Shown in pieces: positions 1-8,046 of a stretch of 32,550 nt of DNA. Under the pieces are notes generated by a model. It saw only the letters and a list, made by a program, of their open reading frames with translations, ran no database searches and was not told the DNA's origin. The DNA is taken from positions 1 through 32,550 of the forward strand of contig JAKEET010000143.1 in assembly GCA_022616435.1 (NCBI GenBank), in the 5' to 3' direction. Source of the DNA: Gemmataceae bacterium. Its GTDB lineage: Bacteria > Planctomycetota > Planctomycetia > Gemmatales > Gemmataceae. The stretch's first letter is position 1. Each line of letters starts with the position of its first letter. The position numbers were made by a program, and so were the translations under genes.

Positions 1-1883
1 CTCTTCTTGCGGTCGCCCTGGATGCCGGGATACTCGCCATCGAGCGGGTCGGGCTCGTAGCGGTTGACGAACAGGCCGACGTCCGGATCGAGATAGATGT
101 GCTTGTCCACTAGCTCGAAAATGGTGGTGTTGTTGGCCTTGGCATACGCGGCGATCTCGGCGCACAACATGGCGGCAAAGGTGCCGTCCTTGTCGCGGAC
201 GTGGCCGCCGTGGCCGAGCGAACGCTCGTCGGGCGGGGCGCCCCCCAAGATCGAGAAGCCGTTGCTTTGCTCCATCGCCGCGACGTTGAACGAGCGCTGG
301 CCCGTGTCCATCCCCTCGAACTCCCACACGAACGGATGGCACAACGGCTCTTGCGGCGACAGCCGGCCTTCGCTCAGATTCGGCAACGCTTGCTTGTCCC
401 AGATCATCTTCACGCCGGCGGCGAGGTTGGCGAACCCGACCCAGGTCTTGACGACGCCGAGGCCGAACTTGCGGGCGACGCGGACGATGCTGTCGGACGT
501 CACCGTCGATTGGGCGATGAACTTCCGCTCGGCATCGACGACCTTGCCGTGCTTCTGCGTTTCGCTGAACAGCCGGAACCAGACGATCAGCGCCCAGGCG
601 TCGTCGGCGGTGAGGAGCGTGTAATCGTTGCCGCCATGCAGTTGACGTTGCGCCGGCGGCACCTTGACGATGATGCCGCAGCGGTCGGCGTCGGGGTCGG
701 TGCCGATGATGACGTCGGTCTTATCGAACGCGCCGGGATACTGCTTCTTGAACGCTTCGACGGCGATCCTGGCCGCGCGCGGATCGCCGGGGTCGGGCTG
801 CTGCTCCTTGCCGGGATCGCTGTTGAAGGAAGGAAATAAGCCGTTGAGGTCGTACAGCCCGCCTTCCTGGATCAGCTTGACCTTGGTGAAACCCGCTTCC
901 TTGAAGAGCCGCGGCGCCGCCAGCCGGCCGGCCCCGTGGAACGCGCAGTAGCCGATCTCGAGCGCGTTCGGCGACCGGTTGCGCTCTTCCAGCGTCTTGC
1001 GATCGACGAGCTGGCCGAGGATGTGATCGCGCAACTGATCGTGGACGTTCAAGAGCTCGCAGCCGAAGTAGTCAATGCCTTCGACCTTCTGAGCGCCGCC
1101 GAAGAAGACGAGCTTGCCCTTGGGGGCCTCGTTCAGCTTGCAGAGCTTCACGTCGGCGAAGGCGGCCTTGAGGATGAAGTTCTTGTACATGTCGTCGCGC
1201 TCTTTCGGATCGAACTGCGACCCGTTGGCGCACGACAGCTTGTAGCCGTTGTAGCGGTAATCGTTGTGGCTCGCGGAAATCAACACGCCGATGTCGGCCT
1301 TCAGGTGCGGAATGGCGAACGTGATCTCTGGATACGGACACGGCTCGTCGGACAGGTACACCGTGTAGCCGTAGGCGATGAACAGCTCGGCGATGGCCTG
1401 GGCGAAGTCCTTGCCGCGGACCCGGCTGTCGTAGCCGATGACCATCTTGGCGAAGCCCCTGCTCTTGCCGAACTGGGCCACGCCGGCGGAGGTTCGCAAC
1501 AAGAGCACGTTGTTGAGCGTGTTGGGGCCCTTGAGGATCGGCGCGTCGAGCCCTTCCTCCTTGAGCCGGACGATCGACGCGCGGTCGAAGGCCATCATGC
1601 CGCGGATGCCGCCGGTGCCGAAGCTGAGGCGCTGGCGAAAGGCGTTGACCAGCATTTCCCACTGGCCGGCCTCGATCGCCTGGGCGATGCCGCGCTTGCA
1701 GTTGGGCGAGATGCGGTCAACGTGCGGGTCGCGCAGCCATTCTTCGAGGTTGGGCAGCGTCTTGGCGGAGGCGTCGCGGAACTGCTGGGCGTCGATCAGG
1801 CCGCGGTCGAGTGCGTTCTTCAGAAACCCGCCGACCCCGTCGCGAGCGGCGGCGAGCAGTCCAGTCACGTCGAGTGCGGCCAT
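1..1883 (-). CDS. Phospho-sugar mutase (phosphoglucomutase/phosphomannomutase family), 3' end off window
   Basis: The gene encodes an alpha-D-phosphohexomutase, which interconverts hexose 1- and 6-phosphates through a phosphoserine in the cytoplasm. About 627 codons are visible and no stop is reached, so the C-terminus lies beyond the left edge. The active-site loop SASHNDYRYNGYK begins near residue 203, with the phospho-accepting serine at about 205. The metal-binding loop DPDADRCG lies near residue 398, and a sugar-binding-type loop EFEGMDTG follows. An extended N-terminal region of about 85 residues precedes the conserved FGTGGIRG motif, as in the longer PgcA-like mutases. The start ATG at 1883-1881 has a strong AAGGAG ribosome site about 6 bases upstream. 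The neighbour upstream on the same strand is a CvpA-type gene 188 bases away, so co-transcription is possible but not evident. Whether glucose or mannose phosphate is the main substrate cannot be read from the sequence. Confidence 0.93.
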   Translation of the reverse strand, partial: MAALDVTGLLAAARDGVGGFLKNALDRGLIDAQQFRDASAKTLPNLEEWLRDPHVDRISPNCKRGIAQAIEAGQWEMLVNAFRQRLSFGTGGIRGMMAFDRASIVRLKEEGLDAPILKGPNTLNNVLLLRTSAGVAQFGKSRGFAKMVIGYDSRVRGKDFAQAIAELFIAYGYTVYLSDEPCPYPEITFAIPHLKADIGVLISASHNDYRYNGYKLSCANGSQFDPKERDDMYKNFILKAAFADVKLCKLNEAPKGKLVFFGGAQKVEGIDYFGCELLNVHDQLRDHILGQLVDRKTLEERNRSPNALEIGYCAFHGAGRLAAPRLFKEAGFTKVKLIQEGGLYDLNGLFPSFNSDPGKEQQPDPGDPRAARIAVEAFKKQYPGAFDKTDVIIGTDPDADRCGIIVKVPPAQRQLHGGNDYTLLTADDAWALIVWFRLFSETQKHGKVVDAERKFIAQSTVTSDSIVRVARKFGLGVVKTWVGFANLAAGVKMIWDKQALPNLSEGRLSPQEPLCHPFVWEFEGMDTGQRSFNVAAMEQSNGFSILGGAPPDERSLGHGGHVRDKDGTFAAMLCAEIAAYAKANNTTIFELVDKHIYLDPDVGLFVNRYEPDPLDGEYPGIQGDRKK

Positions 1884-1954
1884 CGGGGACTCCTTCTTGA
1901 GGCGGTTGGTCGGCAACGGGGAACCAGGTGAGATAGGCCTTGATCAACGTAGAC

Positions 1955-1983
1955 AACTTAGCGAGCGGTTGAGCCGCGGACAA
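1955..1983 (-). promoter_or_regulatory. Possible sigma70-type promoter for the phospho-sugar mutase
   Basis: On the minus strand TTGTCC (1983-1978) and TAAGTT (1960-1955) are separated by 17 bases. They lie about 70 bases upstream of the ATG at 1883. The match is moderate and no other element supports it. Confidence 0.35.
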
Positions 1984-1997
1984 CCGAAGAGTGGAAT

Positions 1998-2115
1998 GAA
2001 GAACGATGAACGATGAATGACGAGCGCCGAACGAGGGACGAAGGACGCAAACGCGGCGCGACAACGCCCGTTCATCGTTCTTCGTTTTTCATTCTTCGTT
2101 TTTCATTCTTCATTG
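1998..2115. repeat. Simple-sequence inverted repeat (GAA/GATGAA-rich) between mutase and cvpA
   Basis: A perfect 15-base arm GAAGAACGATGAACG at 1998-2012 is repeated in inverted orientation at 2069-2083. The right arm continues into reiterated GAATGAAAAACGAA units on the minus strand up to about 2115. The stretch is AT-rich compared with its surroundings. The stop codon and last residues of the cvpA gene lie inside it. Confidence 0.8.
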
Positions 2116-2674
2116 GCTCGTTCAGCTTGTTGGCCTCCTTCGGCCGGGCGATCACGTCCTGGAGTTGCCGGAAGCTGTCGAGCACGGGTTGTTTGACGTG
2201 GTCGGGGACCATGGCGACGGCGCGTTCGGCGCCGCGCGCGAAGGTCGGGGCCAGCGTGGAACGGTCGAGGCAGGCTTGGGCGGCCGGATGCGCGGTGTGG
2301 CGGAGCACGAGGCAGACGGCCCCGCTGATGACCGCGACCTTGACGGCGCCGAGGAGGGCGCCCAGGAAGCGGTCGGCCATCGCCAGGTCGGTGGCCCGCA
2401 GCCACAACCGCAGCAGGCGCGTCAGGACGAACAAGGCCAGGTACACCGTCACGAACACCGCCACGTAGGCGACGGCATCCACGATGGCCGGTTCGGCGTC
2501 GCGCAGCGCCCAGGTGCGGAGCCAGTGCGCGGCGGGGTCGTGAAAGAGAAACGTGGCGGCCACCGCGAGCGCCAGGCTGGCAATGCGGGCGACCTGCAGG
2601 AACAACCCGCTCACGAACCCCAGCACAGCGCCTAGGCCAATGGCGGCCAGAATGGTCGTGTCGAGCCAGTGCAT
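2072..2674 (-). CDS. CvpA family membrane protein
   Basis: This 200-residue protein resembles the CvpA (colicin V production) family, small inner-membrane proteins linked in other bacteria to envelope integrity and purF-region operons. Four hydrophobic segments are visible at about residues 7-27, 29-45, 64-86 and 105-125, followed by a soluble amphipathic tail. The opening WLDTTILAAIGLGAVLGFVSG is typical of the family, with a glycine-rich first helix. The ATG at 2674 is chosen because the first membrane helix starts right after it; its ribosome site is weak. The last 13 residues (MKNEKRRMKNEER) are encoded by the simple-sequence repeat that also supplies the TGA stop, so the natural C-terminus may have been extended or replaced by repeat DNA. 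It diverges from the BlaI-type gene that starts at 2940. Confidence 0.82.
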   Translation of the reverse strand: MHWLDTTILAAIGLGAVLGFVSGLFLQVARIASLALAVAATFLFHDPAAHWLRTWALRDAEPAIVDAVAYVAVFVTVYLALFVLTRLLRLWLRATDLAMADRFLGALLGAVKVAVISGAVCLVLRHTAHPAAQACLDRSTLAPTFARGAERAVAMVPDHVKQPVLDSFRQLQDVIARPKEANKLNEPMKNEKRRMKNEER

Positions 2675-2855
2675 CGCGGACCAATCCCACGGTGAGGCCG
2701 GCAGCGGTTGTTCGTTCTTTCACCTTAAGGGCGACGATGCCTTGGATGCAATGAAAAACGGCCGCCGCCGCCGCGTTGGCGCCCCCCAGGGTTCCGGTGG
2801 CGCCAGGCGTGCCGGATGGGCGAGCGGCGCGCGGAATCCGGATCGGCATGGTTCA

Positions 2856-2906
2856 CCTAAATTCTTCGGATTTGACGTTGACACGAATTCCGGCCGCGGC
2901 TTAAAT
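2856..2906 (+). promoter_or_regulatory. Promoter of the BlaI-M56 operon, with upstream operator half-site
   Basis: TTGACA at 2878-2883 and TTAAAT at 2901-2906 are separated by exactly 17 bases, a near-consensus housekeeping promoter. Transcription should start near 2913, inside the adjacent palindrome. A copy of the octamer ACCTAAAT occurs upstream at 2855-2862 and again at the palindrome (2907-2914), which suggests a second, weaker repressor site. Confidence 0.7.
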
Positions 2907-2907
2907 A

Positions 2908-2921
2908 CCTAAATCTTTAGG
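2908..2921. promoter_or_regulatory. Palindromic operator, probable BlaI-type repressor site
   Basis: CCTAAATCTTTAGG is a perfect 6+2+6 inverted repeat that covers the predicted transcription start, 18 bases before the GTG start of the repressor gene. Proteins of the BlaI/MecI/CopY family bind such short palindromes as dimers and repress their own operon. Assignment of this palindrome to this repressor is inferred from position and symmetry. Confidence 0.6.
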
Positions 2922-2939
2922 CCTCACGAGGACCTCATT

Positions 2940-3317
2940 GTGGCGGACATTCCCACACCGACCGGGCGGGAGTTGGAAATCCTGAAAGTGCTTTGGGACC
3001 ACGGGCCGGCCAGCGTGCGCGACGTGGCCGAGCGGCTCGAGGTGGACAAGGACCTGGCGTACAACACCGTGCAAACGCTGCTGCGGATCATGGAAGACAA
3101 GGGCCTGGTCGCGCACCAGACGCGAGGCCGCACGTTCGTGTATTCGCCGTGCTTCAGCCGCGACGACAGCGCGTCGCGGTTTCTCGACCGGGTGTTCGAC
3201 GGGGCGGTGGAAGAGCTGGTGCAGAGCCTGCTGCGCCGCGAAAAGATTTCGGCCGAGGAGCTGGAGCGCTTGCAGGCGATGATCGCCGACGCCCGCAAGA
3301 AACGGAAGCCGCAATAG
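2940..3317 (+). CDS. BlaI/MecI/CopY family transcriptional repressor
   Basis: The 125-residue protein is a winged-helix repressor of the BlaI/MecI family. Residues 8-75 show the family pattern: LEILKVLW, a helix-turn-helix around SVRDVAERLEVDKDLAYNTVQTLLRIMEDKGLV, and a wing with the aromatic-rich GRTFVYSP. The C-terminal third forms the dimerisation and cleavage region, with DGAVEELVQSLL. The GTG start at 2940 is placed by an ACGAGG ribosome site about 9 bases upstream and by the beginning of homology. It is followed 82 bases later by an M56 protease gene, the standard BlaI-BlaR1 gene order. In that system the membrane sensor triggers loss of the repressor and induces the operon. The palindrome just upstream is probably its own operator. 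The inducing signal here is unlikely to be a beta-lactam, because the partner has no penicillin-binding domain. Confidence 0.9.
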   Translation: MADIPTPTGRELEILKVLWDHGPASVRDVAERLEVDKDLAYNTVQTLLRIMEDKGLVAHQTRGRTFVYSPCFSRDDSASRFLDRVFDGAVEELVQSLLRREKISAEELERLQAMIADARKKRKPQ

Positions 3318-3338
3318 GAAGGAAGAGCGTCGTCGCAG

Positions 3339-3358
3339 CGGAGTTCTTGCGAATTCCG
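3339..3358 (+). other. Small hairpin between the repressor and protease genes
   Basis: CGGAGTTC and GAATTCCG form an 8-pair stem (one G-T pair) with a four-base loop in the 82-base gap. It could trim mRNA levels between the two genes. No run of T follows, so it is not a clear terminator. Confidence 0.3.
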
Positions 3359-3399
3359 TTACGAGAGTTCTTTTCAGGTCTTGTTCAGCGAGGTGCGCC

Positions 3400-5892
3400 A
3401 TGGACTTCACCTGGACCGCGATTGCCGCGTGGTTGGTTCGGGCCGGACTGGGCGGCAGCCTGCTTATCGTGGCCACGCTCCTGGCGATGCGCTGGGTGCG
3501 GCAACCGGCGCGGCGCCAGCGCCTGGGCGAGCTGGGCATGGCCGCGGCGTTGGTGCTGGCCGCGTTGTCCTGGGCGCCGGCCTGGCTGCCCTTGTGGGCG
3601 CCGGCCCCGGTCGCGCCGCCGCCGATCGCCTTCGTGCTGGTTCCGGCCCAGGACCTGCCGGTGGACGTTGCGGCGCCGGCGTTGACGCCGCTTACCGACA
3701 AACTCAATCCAGTGCTGACGCCGGCGGCCGGGCGCGACCCATGGTTCGACGTTTCCGATTGGCTCCTGCCGGCGGCGGTCGTCGCCTACGGACTCGGCGT
3801 GGCGTTCTACCTGACGCGCTGGCTTGCCGGCGTCGTCGCGTTGTGGCGGATTGTGCGAGCCTCCCGACCGGCGACGCCGGCGCTTCTGGACGCATTTCAC
3901 GCCGGCCTGACGGACACAGGGAAGGGCCGGCGCCGGCCGCGCCTGCTGATTTCCTCCCAGCTTCAAGTGCCGGCCAGCTGCGGCATCTTCCGGCCCACGG
4001 TCATCCTGCCCGAAGCCCTCGCGGCGGCGGAACGGTCGGCCGAGCGCGGCTGGGTGTTCGCCCACGAATTGACGCACCTGGCGCGGCGCGACGCCTGGAG
4101 CGCGACCTTGTTTGCGCTGGGCCAGATGTTGTACTTCCTCTTGCCGTGGTTCTGGTGGCTGAAGCGGGTGGTGCGGCTGTGTCAGGAGTACGTCGCCGAC
4201 GCCGCCGCGGTCCGCCAGCGCCCGGCCGATGAGTACGCGGAGTTCTTGCTGAGCCTGACCAAATCGCCGGCCGCTCCGTTGGCGGCCACGGGAGTGACGG
4301 GAACCACATCGGACCTTTATCGGAGAGTGACCATGTTATTGCAGAACCCGGTGCGCGTGGAGCTGAGCTGCCCGCGCCGTTGGACGGTCGGCGCCGCCGG
4401 CGTGCTGTTGGGCCTGGCGGTGGTGGCGGCCGGCGTGGGACCAGCGCAGGCCGATCCGCCCAATCAGAAGGAAGTGCTCGAACAGCTCGAGCGGATCCAG
4501 GACCTGGTGAACAAGCTGCGCACGCAGATCGCGGAGCAGCCCCGAACCGAGCCGGCCCAGGAGGCCAGGCCGGGCGTCCGGTTCGAGCTGCGGCTGAAAG
4601 CGGATGAGGCCCGGCAGGCGCTCGAGCAACAGCAGAGCGCCCTTCGACTGGCGCAGGAAGCGTTGCAGAAACAAGCGGTTGTCCAGAAGCAGGCCGCCGA
4701 GCACGCGCGGTTCGCGGCGGCCCGCGCGCTGGTCCAAATCGTCCAGGCGCAGGATCCGAAGGCGCGGGTTCACGACGATCACCTCAAGCACATCATCGAC
4801 CTGCTGCGCAAGCATCAGGCCGACCTGAAGGATGAGCAGACGCGCAAGCATTTCCAGGACGCCATCGACCGGCTGACGGACATTCTCAAGAAGAGCGCCG
4901 CGACGCCCCGGCCCATGATCCCGCCTCAGCCGCCCATCGTCGCGGCGCCGAAGCCGCCGATTGCGGCGGACGTGTGGAGGCTTGTGCCGCGCGGCGCCGG
5001 GGGCGACTGGTCCGTCAAGCTTTGGGACCCGCACGGCTCCCCGGGCCGGCTCGGCCTCCGCATCGAAGCCCCGAGCGCCATCCTGGCCGACCAGCTCAAC
5101 CTGCCCAAGGATCAAGGCCTGGTCGTCGCCGAGGTGCTCGACAGCTCCGTCGCCCAGAAGGCCGGGATCAAGGCGAATGACATCCTGCTCAAGGTCAACC
5201 AGCGGACCGTGTCCAACATACCGGAGGATTTGAAGGCGACCATCGACGCCATCAAGTCAGATACGGCCTTCGACATCGTCGTGCTCCGGCGCGGCAAGCA
5301 GGAGACGATCAAGGACGTCAAGCTCCCCGAGCCGGTCGTGCGGGTCCGCGCCCGGCCGTTCTTGTTTGATCCGGCCGGCCGGGCCGCTCAGATCGCGATC
5401 ACGGTGACGCGCGCCGGCGACAGGATCACGGTGCAGCGCAGTGAGGGGCCCCTCGTGATCGTGGTGCACGCCGAGGCGGCGGGCGGCAAGTTCCAGGTGA
5501 CCAGCATCAGCATCGCCGAAAAGGGCCAGGACGCGAAATACCGGAAGGTGGACGAGGTTCCCGAAGCGCACCGGGCCAAGGTGCGGCACATGCTGCAACT
5601 GCTCGACGCGCCGCTGCGGACGCCGCTCGGGGAGACGAGCAAGCAGCCAGGCGGCGCTGTGGAGCTGTACTACGTGGCGCCGCAATTTCAGGGCCAACCG
5701 TACCTCGTCACCCCGCGGACGCCGATGACGCCGGTGCAGCCGCGCAAGGTGGATGTGAAGGTCGATGTGCCGGTTGTGCCGGTCCTGCCCCAGGCAGTTC
5801 CGCCGCCGCGCGACAACCGGGAGCGAAGCCCGTCGCGATCGATCGAGATCGGTCTCACGATCCCGGCCGTGCTCGAGAAAACCGCGCCGTGA
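3400..5892 (+). CDS. BlaR1-like M56 membrane zinc protease with coiled coil and PDZ domain
   Basis: The 830-residue protein is a membrane sensor-protease of the BlaR1/MecR1 type. Membrane helices are visible at about residues 8-30, 46-66, 121-148, 237-256 and 331-350. The zinc site HELTHLARRD lies at 222-231, and QEYVADAAAV near 265 supplies the usual third glutamate ligand. After the last helix, instead of a penicillin-binding domain, there is a charged coiled coil at about 358-500 rich in Gln, Lys and Glu. It is followed by a proline-rich hinge and a PDZ domain at about 550-645 (GLVVAEVLDSSVAQKAGIKANDILLKVNQ). A C-terminal extension of about 180 residues ends the protein. The ATG at 3400 follows a GAGG site. 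Paired with the BlaI-type gene just upstream, it probably cleaves or triggers loss of that repressor. The PDZ domain suggests that the signal is a peptide or a misfolded-protein C-terminus, which is inference. Confidence 0.88.
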   Translation: MDFTWTAIAAWLVRAGLGGSLLIVATLLAMRWVRQPARRQRLGELGMAAALVLAALSWAPAWLPLWAPAPVAPPPIAFVLVPAQDLPVDVAAPALTPLTDKLNPVLTPAAGRDPWFDVSDWLLPAAVVAYGLGVAFYLTRWLAGVVALWRIVRASRPATPALLDAFHAGLTDTGKGRRRPRLLISSQLQVPASCGIFRPTVILPEALAAAERSAERGWVFAHELTHLARRDAWSATLFALGQMLYFLLPWFWWLKRVVRLCQEYVADAAAVRQRPADEYAEFLLSLTKSPAAPLAATGVTGTTSDLYRRVTMLLQNPVRVELSCPRRWTVGAAGVLLGLAVVAAGVGPAQADPPNQKEVLEQLERIQDLVNKLRTQIAEQPRTEPAQEARPGVRFELRLKADEARQALEQQQSALRLAQEALQKQAVVQKQAAEHARFAAARALVQIVQAQDPKARVHDDHLKHIIDLLRKHQADLKDEQTRKHFQDAIDRLTDILKKSAATPRPMIPPQPPIVAAPKPPIAADVWRLVPRGAGGDWSVKLWDPHGSPGRLGLRIEAPSAILADQLNLPKDQGLVVAEVLDSSVAQKAGIKANDILLKVNQRTVSNIPEDLKATIDAIKSDTAFDIVVLRRGKQETIKDVKLPEPVVRVRARPFLFDPAGRAAQIAITVTRAGDRITVQRSEGPLVIVVHAEAAGGKFQVTSISIAEKGQDAKYRKVDEVPEAHRAKVRHMLQLLDAPLRTPLGETSKQPGGAVELYYVAPQFQGQPYLVTPRTPMTPVQPRKVDVKVDVPVVPVLPQAVPPPRDNRERSPSRSIEIGLTIPAVLEKTAP

Positions 5893-5920
5893 TTTTTCAG
5901 GTCGACCAACCATCACACCT

Positions 5921-5950
5921 CAAGCCTTGGAGCAACCCCTCCAAGGCTTG
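5921..5950 (+). terminator. Hairpin terminator after the M56 protease gene
   Basis: CAAGCCTTGGAG and CTCCAAGGCTTG form a perfect 12-pair stem with a 6-base loop, 28 bases after the TGA at 5892. Only a short TTGTTG follows, so termination may be imperfect or depend on the strong stem. Confidence 0.7.
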
Positions 5951-6085
5951 TTGTTGCGCCTGGCATGCCGAGCAACTGCCCACGCCCGCTCTGCAACGAA
6001 TATGTACAGACGCACATCATCGGATGACGCCGATTTAACCTAAGTATTTTTTGGCGCAAGGGATAGTTTTTGGTACGTTTGACTG

Positions 6086-6538
6086 ATGAACGGAAGAGTG
6101 TCGAGGTATCCGGCCGTGCGCGTCATTTCGGCAATGCTGATCGCAGCCGCCACCATGCTGACGCTGTGCGCGCCGGGGGCGGCCCAAGTGCCCGGGCCAA
6201 AGCAACCGCCGGCGCCGAAGAAAGAGAAAGAACTGCCGCCGGTCAGCATCCGTTTCCGCAACGACACCAAGCTGACGATCGTGCTGCAGGGGATCAGCGT
6301 TTCGCCCAGGGGAGTGCAGCGCCGCGGCCAGCCGATCTTGATCCGCGAAGGTCGCGCCGCCATCGACGGCAACGTCCCGCCCGGCGTTCGCCTGATCACC
6401 ATAGTCGATTACAACCAGCCGTCGCGTCCGCTGCTCCAGAACTTTCCACTTCCGGTCGCCCCCGGCCGCGACTTGCAAGTCTTGATCCGCACCGATCCGA
6501 AGAATCCGCAACGGATTGTCCTGACGCCCGATCAGTAG
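6086..6538 (+). CDS. Small secreted protein of unknown function
   Basis: This 150-residue protein has a clear signal peptide: basic residues at 4-12, a hydrophobic core at about 13-30, and a likely cleavage after APGAAQ near residue 34. The mature part starts with a Pro/Lys-rich stretch (PGPKQPPAPKKEKE) and continues as a compact beta-rich domain (VSIRFRNDTKLTIVLQG ... VLIRTDPKNPQRIVLTPD). I do not recognise a family. It has no cysteine in the mature part. The start lacks an evident ribosome site, but the signal peptide begins immediately and no better start is available. A structured terminator-like repeat follows 5 bases after the stop. Confidence 0.75.
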   Translation: MNGRVSRYPAVRVISAMLIAAATMLTLCAPGAAQVPGPKQPPAPKKEKELPPVSIRFRNDTKLTIVLQGISVSPRGVQRRGQPILIREGRAAIDGNVPPGVRLITIVDYNQPSRPLLQNFPLPVAPGRDLQVLIRTDPKNPQRIVLTPDQ

Positions 6539-6543
6539 CGCCC

Positions 6544-6607
6544 GGCTTGCCGTTCCCGTAACTCGTTTGCGTTGCGGCATCGCCGCGCGAGGGCGAAACG
6601 GCAAGCC
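6544..6607. terminator. Branched inverted repeat after the small secreted protein gene
   Basis: An outer 11-pair perfect stem, GGCTTGCCGTT (6544-6554) with AACGGCAAGCC (6597-6607), encloses an inner hairpin GCGGC-ATC-GCCGC (6574-6586). It starts 5 bases after the stop codon and can fold on either strand. It probably ends the upstream transcript before the gntP promoter. Confidence 0.6.
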
Positions 6608-6623
6608 ACGCGCGAGTTTTTGG

Positions 6624-6651
6624 TTGCATGGTGGGCTCGCGACCTTATAAT
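6624..6651 (+). promoter_or_regulatory. Promoter of the GntP-family gene, start point at or next to the ATG
   Basis: TTGCAT (6624-6629) and a perfect TATAAT (6646-6651) are 16 bases apart. The expected transcription start at about 6658 falls on the base before the ATG at 6659, so the mRNA would have essentially no leader. This also argues against an upstream ATG at 6572, which would be outside the transcript. Confidence 0.65.
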
Positions 6652-6658
6652 TCGCCCC

Positions 6659-8038
6659 ATGCATCCGCATCCTCTCCTGATTCTCGTCATCGCGATTGCC
6701 GTCGTCTTCGTCCTGATCATCCGCTTCCGCATCAACGCTTTCCTTGCCTTGATCATCGCGGCGCTCACGGTCGGCACGCTGTCGCCGAAAGTCGCCTGGG
6801 GCGACGTCGTCCCCGAGGTCACCGCCGCCTTCGGCAACGTCTGCGGCAACAACAGCGGCAGCGGCGGCATCGCCATCGTCATCGCCATGGCCGCCATCAT
6901 CGGCCAGTGCCTGATGGAGAGCGGCGCCGCCGACAAGATCGTGCGCGTCTTCGTCCGAGCCCTGGGCGAACGGCGGGCGGCCTGGTCGCTCCTGATCAGC
7001 GGCTACGTCCTGAGCGTGCCGGTGTTCTTCGACACCGTCTTTTATTTGCTCGTGCCGCTGGCCCGCGCCATGCGCGTGCGCACCGGCGGCAACTACTTGC
7101 TGTTCGTCATGGCCATCTGCGCCGGCGGCGCCGTGACCCACACCATGGTCCCGCCCACGCCGGGCCCGCTCGCCATGGCCGACCGGCTTCACATCGACCT
7201 CGGCGTCATGATCCTCGTGGGGGCGCTCATTGGCGTTCCCATGTCGCTCACCGGGATGGCGTTCTGCGCGTGGTCGAATCGCCGCCTCGACATTCCGCTG
7301 CGCGAAACTCCGGGACTGACCTTGACCGAGCTGGAACAACTGGCCGCCCAGGACGAAAGCAAGCTGCCGGGCTTCGTGTGGTCGATGACGCCGATCGTGT
7401 TGCCGGTGCTGCTGATCACGGCCAACACGCTTGCCGGCGCCTTGCAGCTCGATCCGGGGATCCTTGGCGTCATGCGGTACCTGGGGAATCCGAACCTGGC
7501 CTTGCTGCTGTCGGCCGGGATCGCGCTCGTCATCCTGGCGCGGCAAAAAGGCTACACGCTCGCGCAGCTCGCCCGCGCCGTCGAAGGATCGCTGGCCAGC
7601 GCCGGGCTGATCATCCTCATCACCGCGGCCGGCGGGGCGTTCGGGGCCCTGCTGGTCAAGGCCGAGGTCGGCGCGACCCTGGGCGCAATGGCCCAGGAGT
7701 TCGGCATGCCGCTCTTGACGCTGGGTTTTCTGTTGGCGGCGCTGCTCAAGATTGCCCAGGGCTCGAGCACCGTGGCCATGATCACCGTGTCGGGCATCAT
7801 GGCCCCGCTGTTCGGCGCGGCGTCGCCCGGCTACCATCCGGTCTACCTCGCCTGCGCCATCGGTTGCGGCAGCCTGGTCGGCTCGTGGATGAACGACAGC
7901 GGCTTCTGGGTCTACAAGCAGATGGCCGGCTTGACCGAAGTCGAGGCGCTGCGGACGTGGACGCCGCTGCTGGTCGTCCTCGGCGGCGCGGGGTATCTGG
8001 TCACCGAAGTCGTCTCGCGGCTGTTGCCCCTGATCTGA
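6659..8038 (+). CDS. GntP family gluconate-type:H+ symporter
   Basis: The 459-residue integral membrane protein belongs to the GntP family, which imports gluconate and related sugar acids with protons. About a dozen hydrophobic helices span the sequence, beginning with LLILVIAIAVVFVLII at residue 5. Family hallmarks are seen: a conserved substrate-site loop AVTHTMVPPTPGPLAMAD near residue 165, GSSTVAMITVSGIMAPL near 367, and the terminal NDSGFWVYKQMAGLTEVEALRTWT near 412. The ATG at 6659 is preferred over the in-frame ATG at 6572. It begins directly with the first membrane helix, and a perfect TATAAT lies 7 bases before it. There is no ribosome site, consistent with a leaderless message. A second sugar-acid-type transporter gene follows after 65 bases, so the two may work on related substrates. 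No catabolic gene is visible beside them, so the exact substrate stays open. Confidence 0.9.
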   Translation: MHPHPLLILVIAIAVVFVLIIRFRINAFLALIIAALTVGTLSPKVAWGDVVPEVTAAFGNVCGNNSGSGGIAIVIAMAAIIGQCLMESGAADKIVRVFVRALGERRAAWSLLISGYVLSVPVFFDTVFYLLVPLARAMRVRTGGNYLLFVMAICAGGAVTHTMVPPTPGPLAMADRLHIDLGVMILVGALIGVPMSLTGMAFCAWSNRRLDIPLRETPGLTLTELEQLAAQDESKLPGFVWSMTPIVLPVLLITANTLAGALQLDPGILGVMRYLGNPNLALLLSAGIALVILARQKGYTLAQLARAVEGSLASAGLIILITAAGGAFGALLVKAEVGATLGAMAQEFGMPLLTLGFLLAALLKIAQGSSTVAMITVSGIMAPLFGAASPGYHPVYLACAIGCGSLVGSWMNDSGFWVYKQMAGLTEVEALRTWTPLLVVLGGAGYLVTEVVSRLLPLI

Positions 8039-8046
8039 AGCTGGCC

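Noticed and set aside
6035..7837. Long open frame on the minus strand (about 600 codons)
   Set aside because: It is the complement of the GntP-family gene. Its translation is low-complexity (His, Gly, Arg, Asp) with no membrane or domain pattern, whereas the plus strand gives a clear family match.
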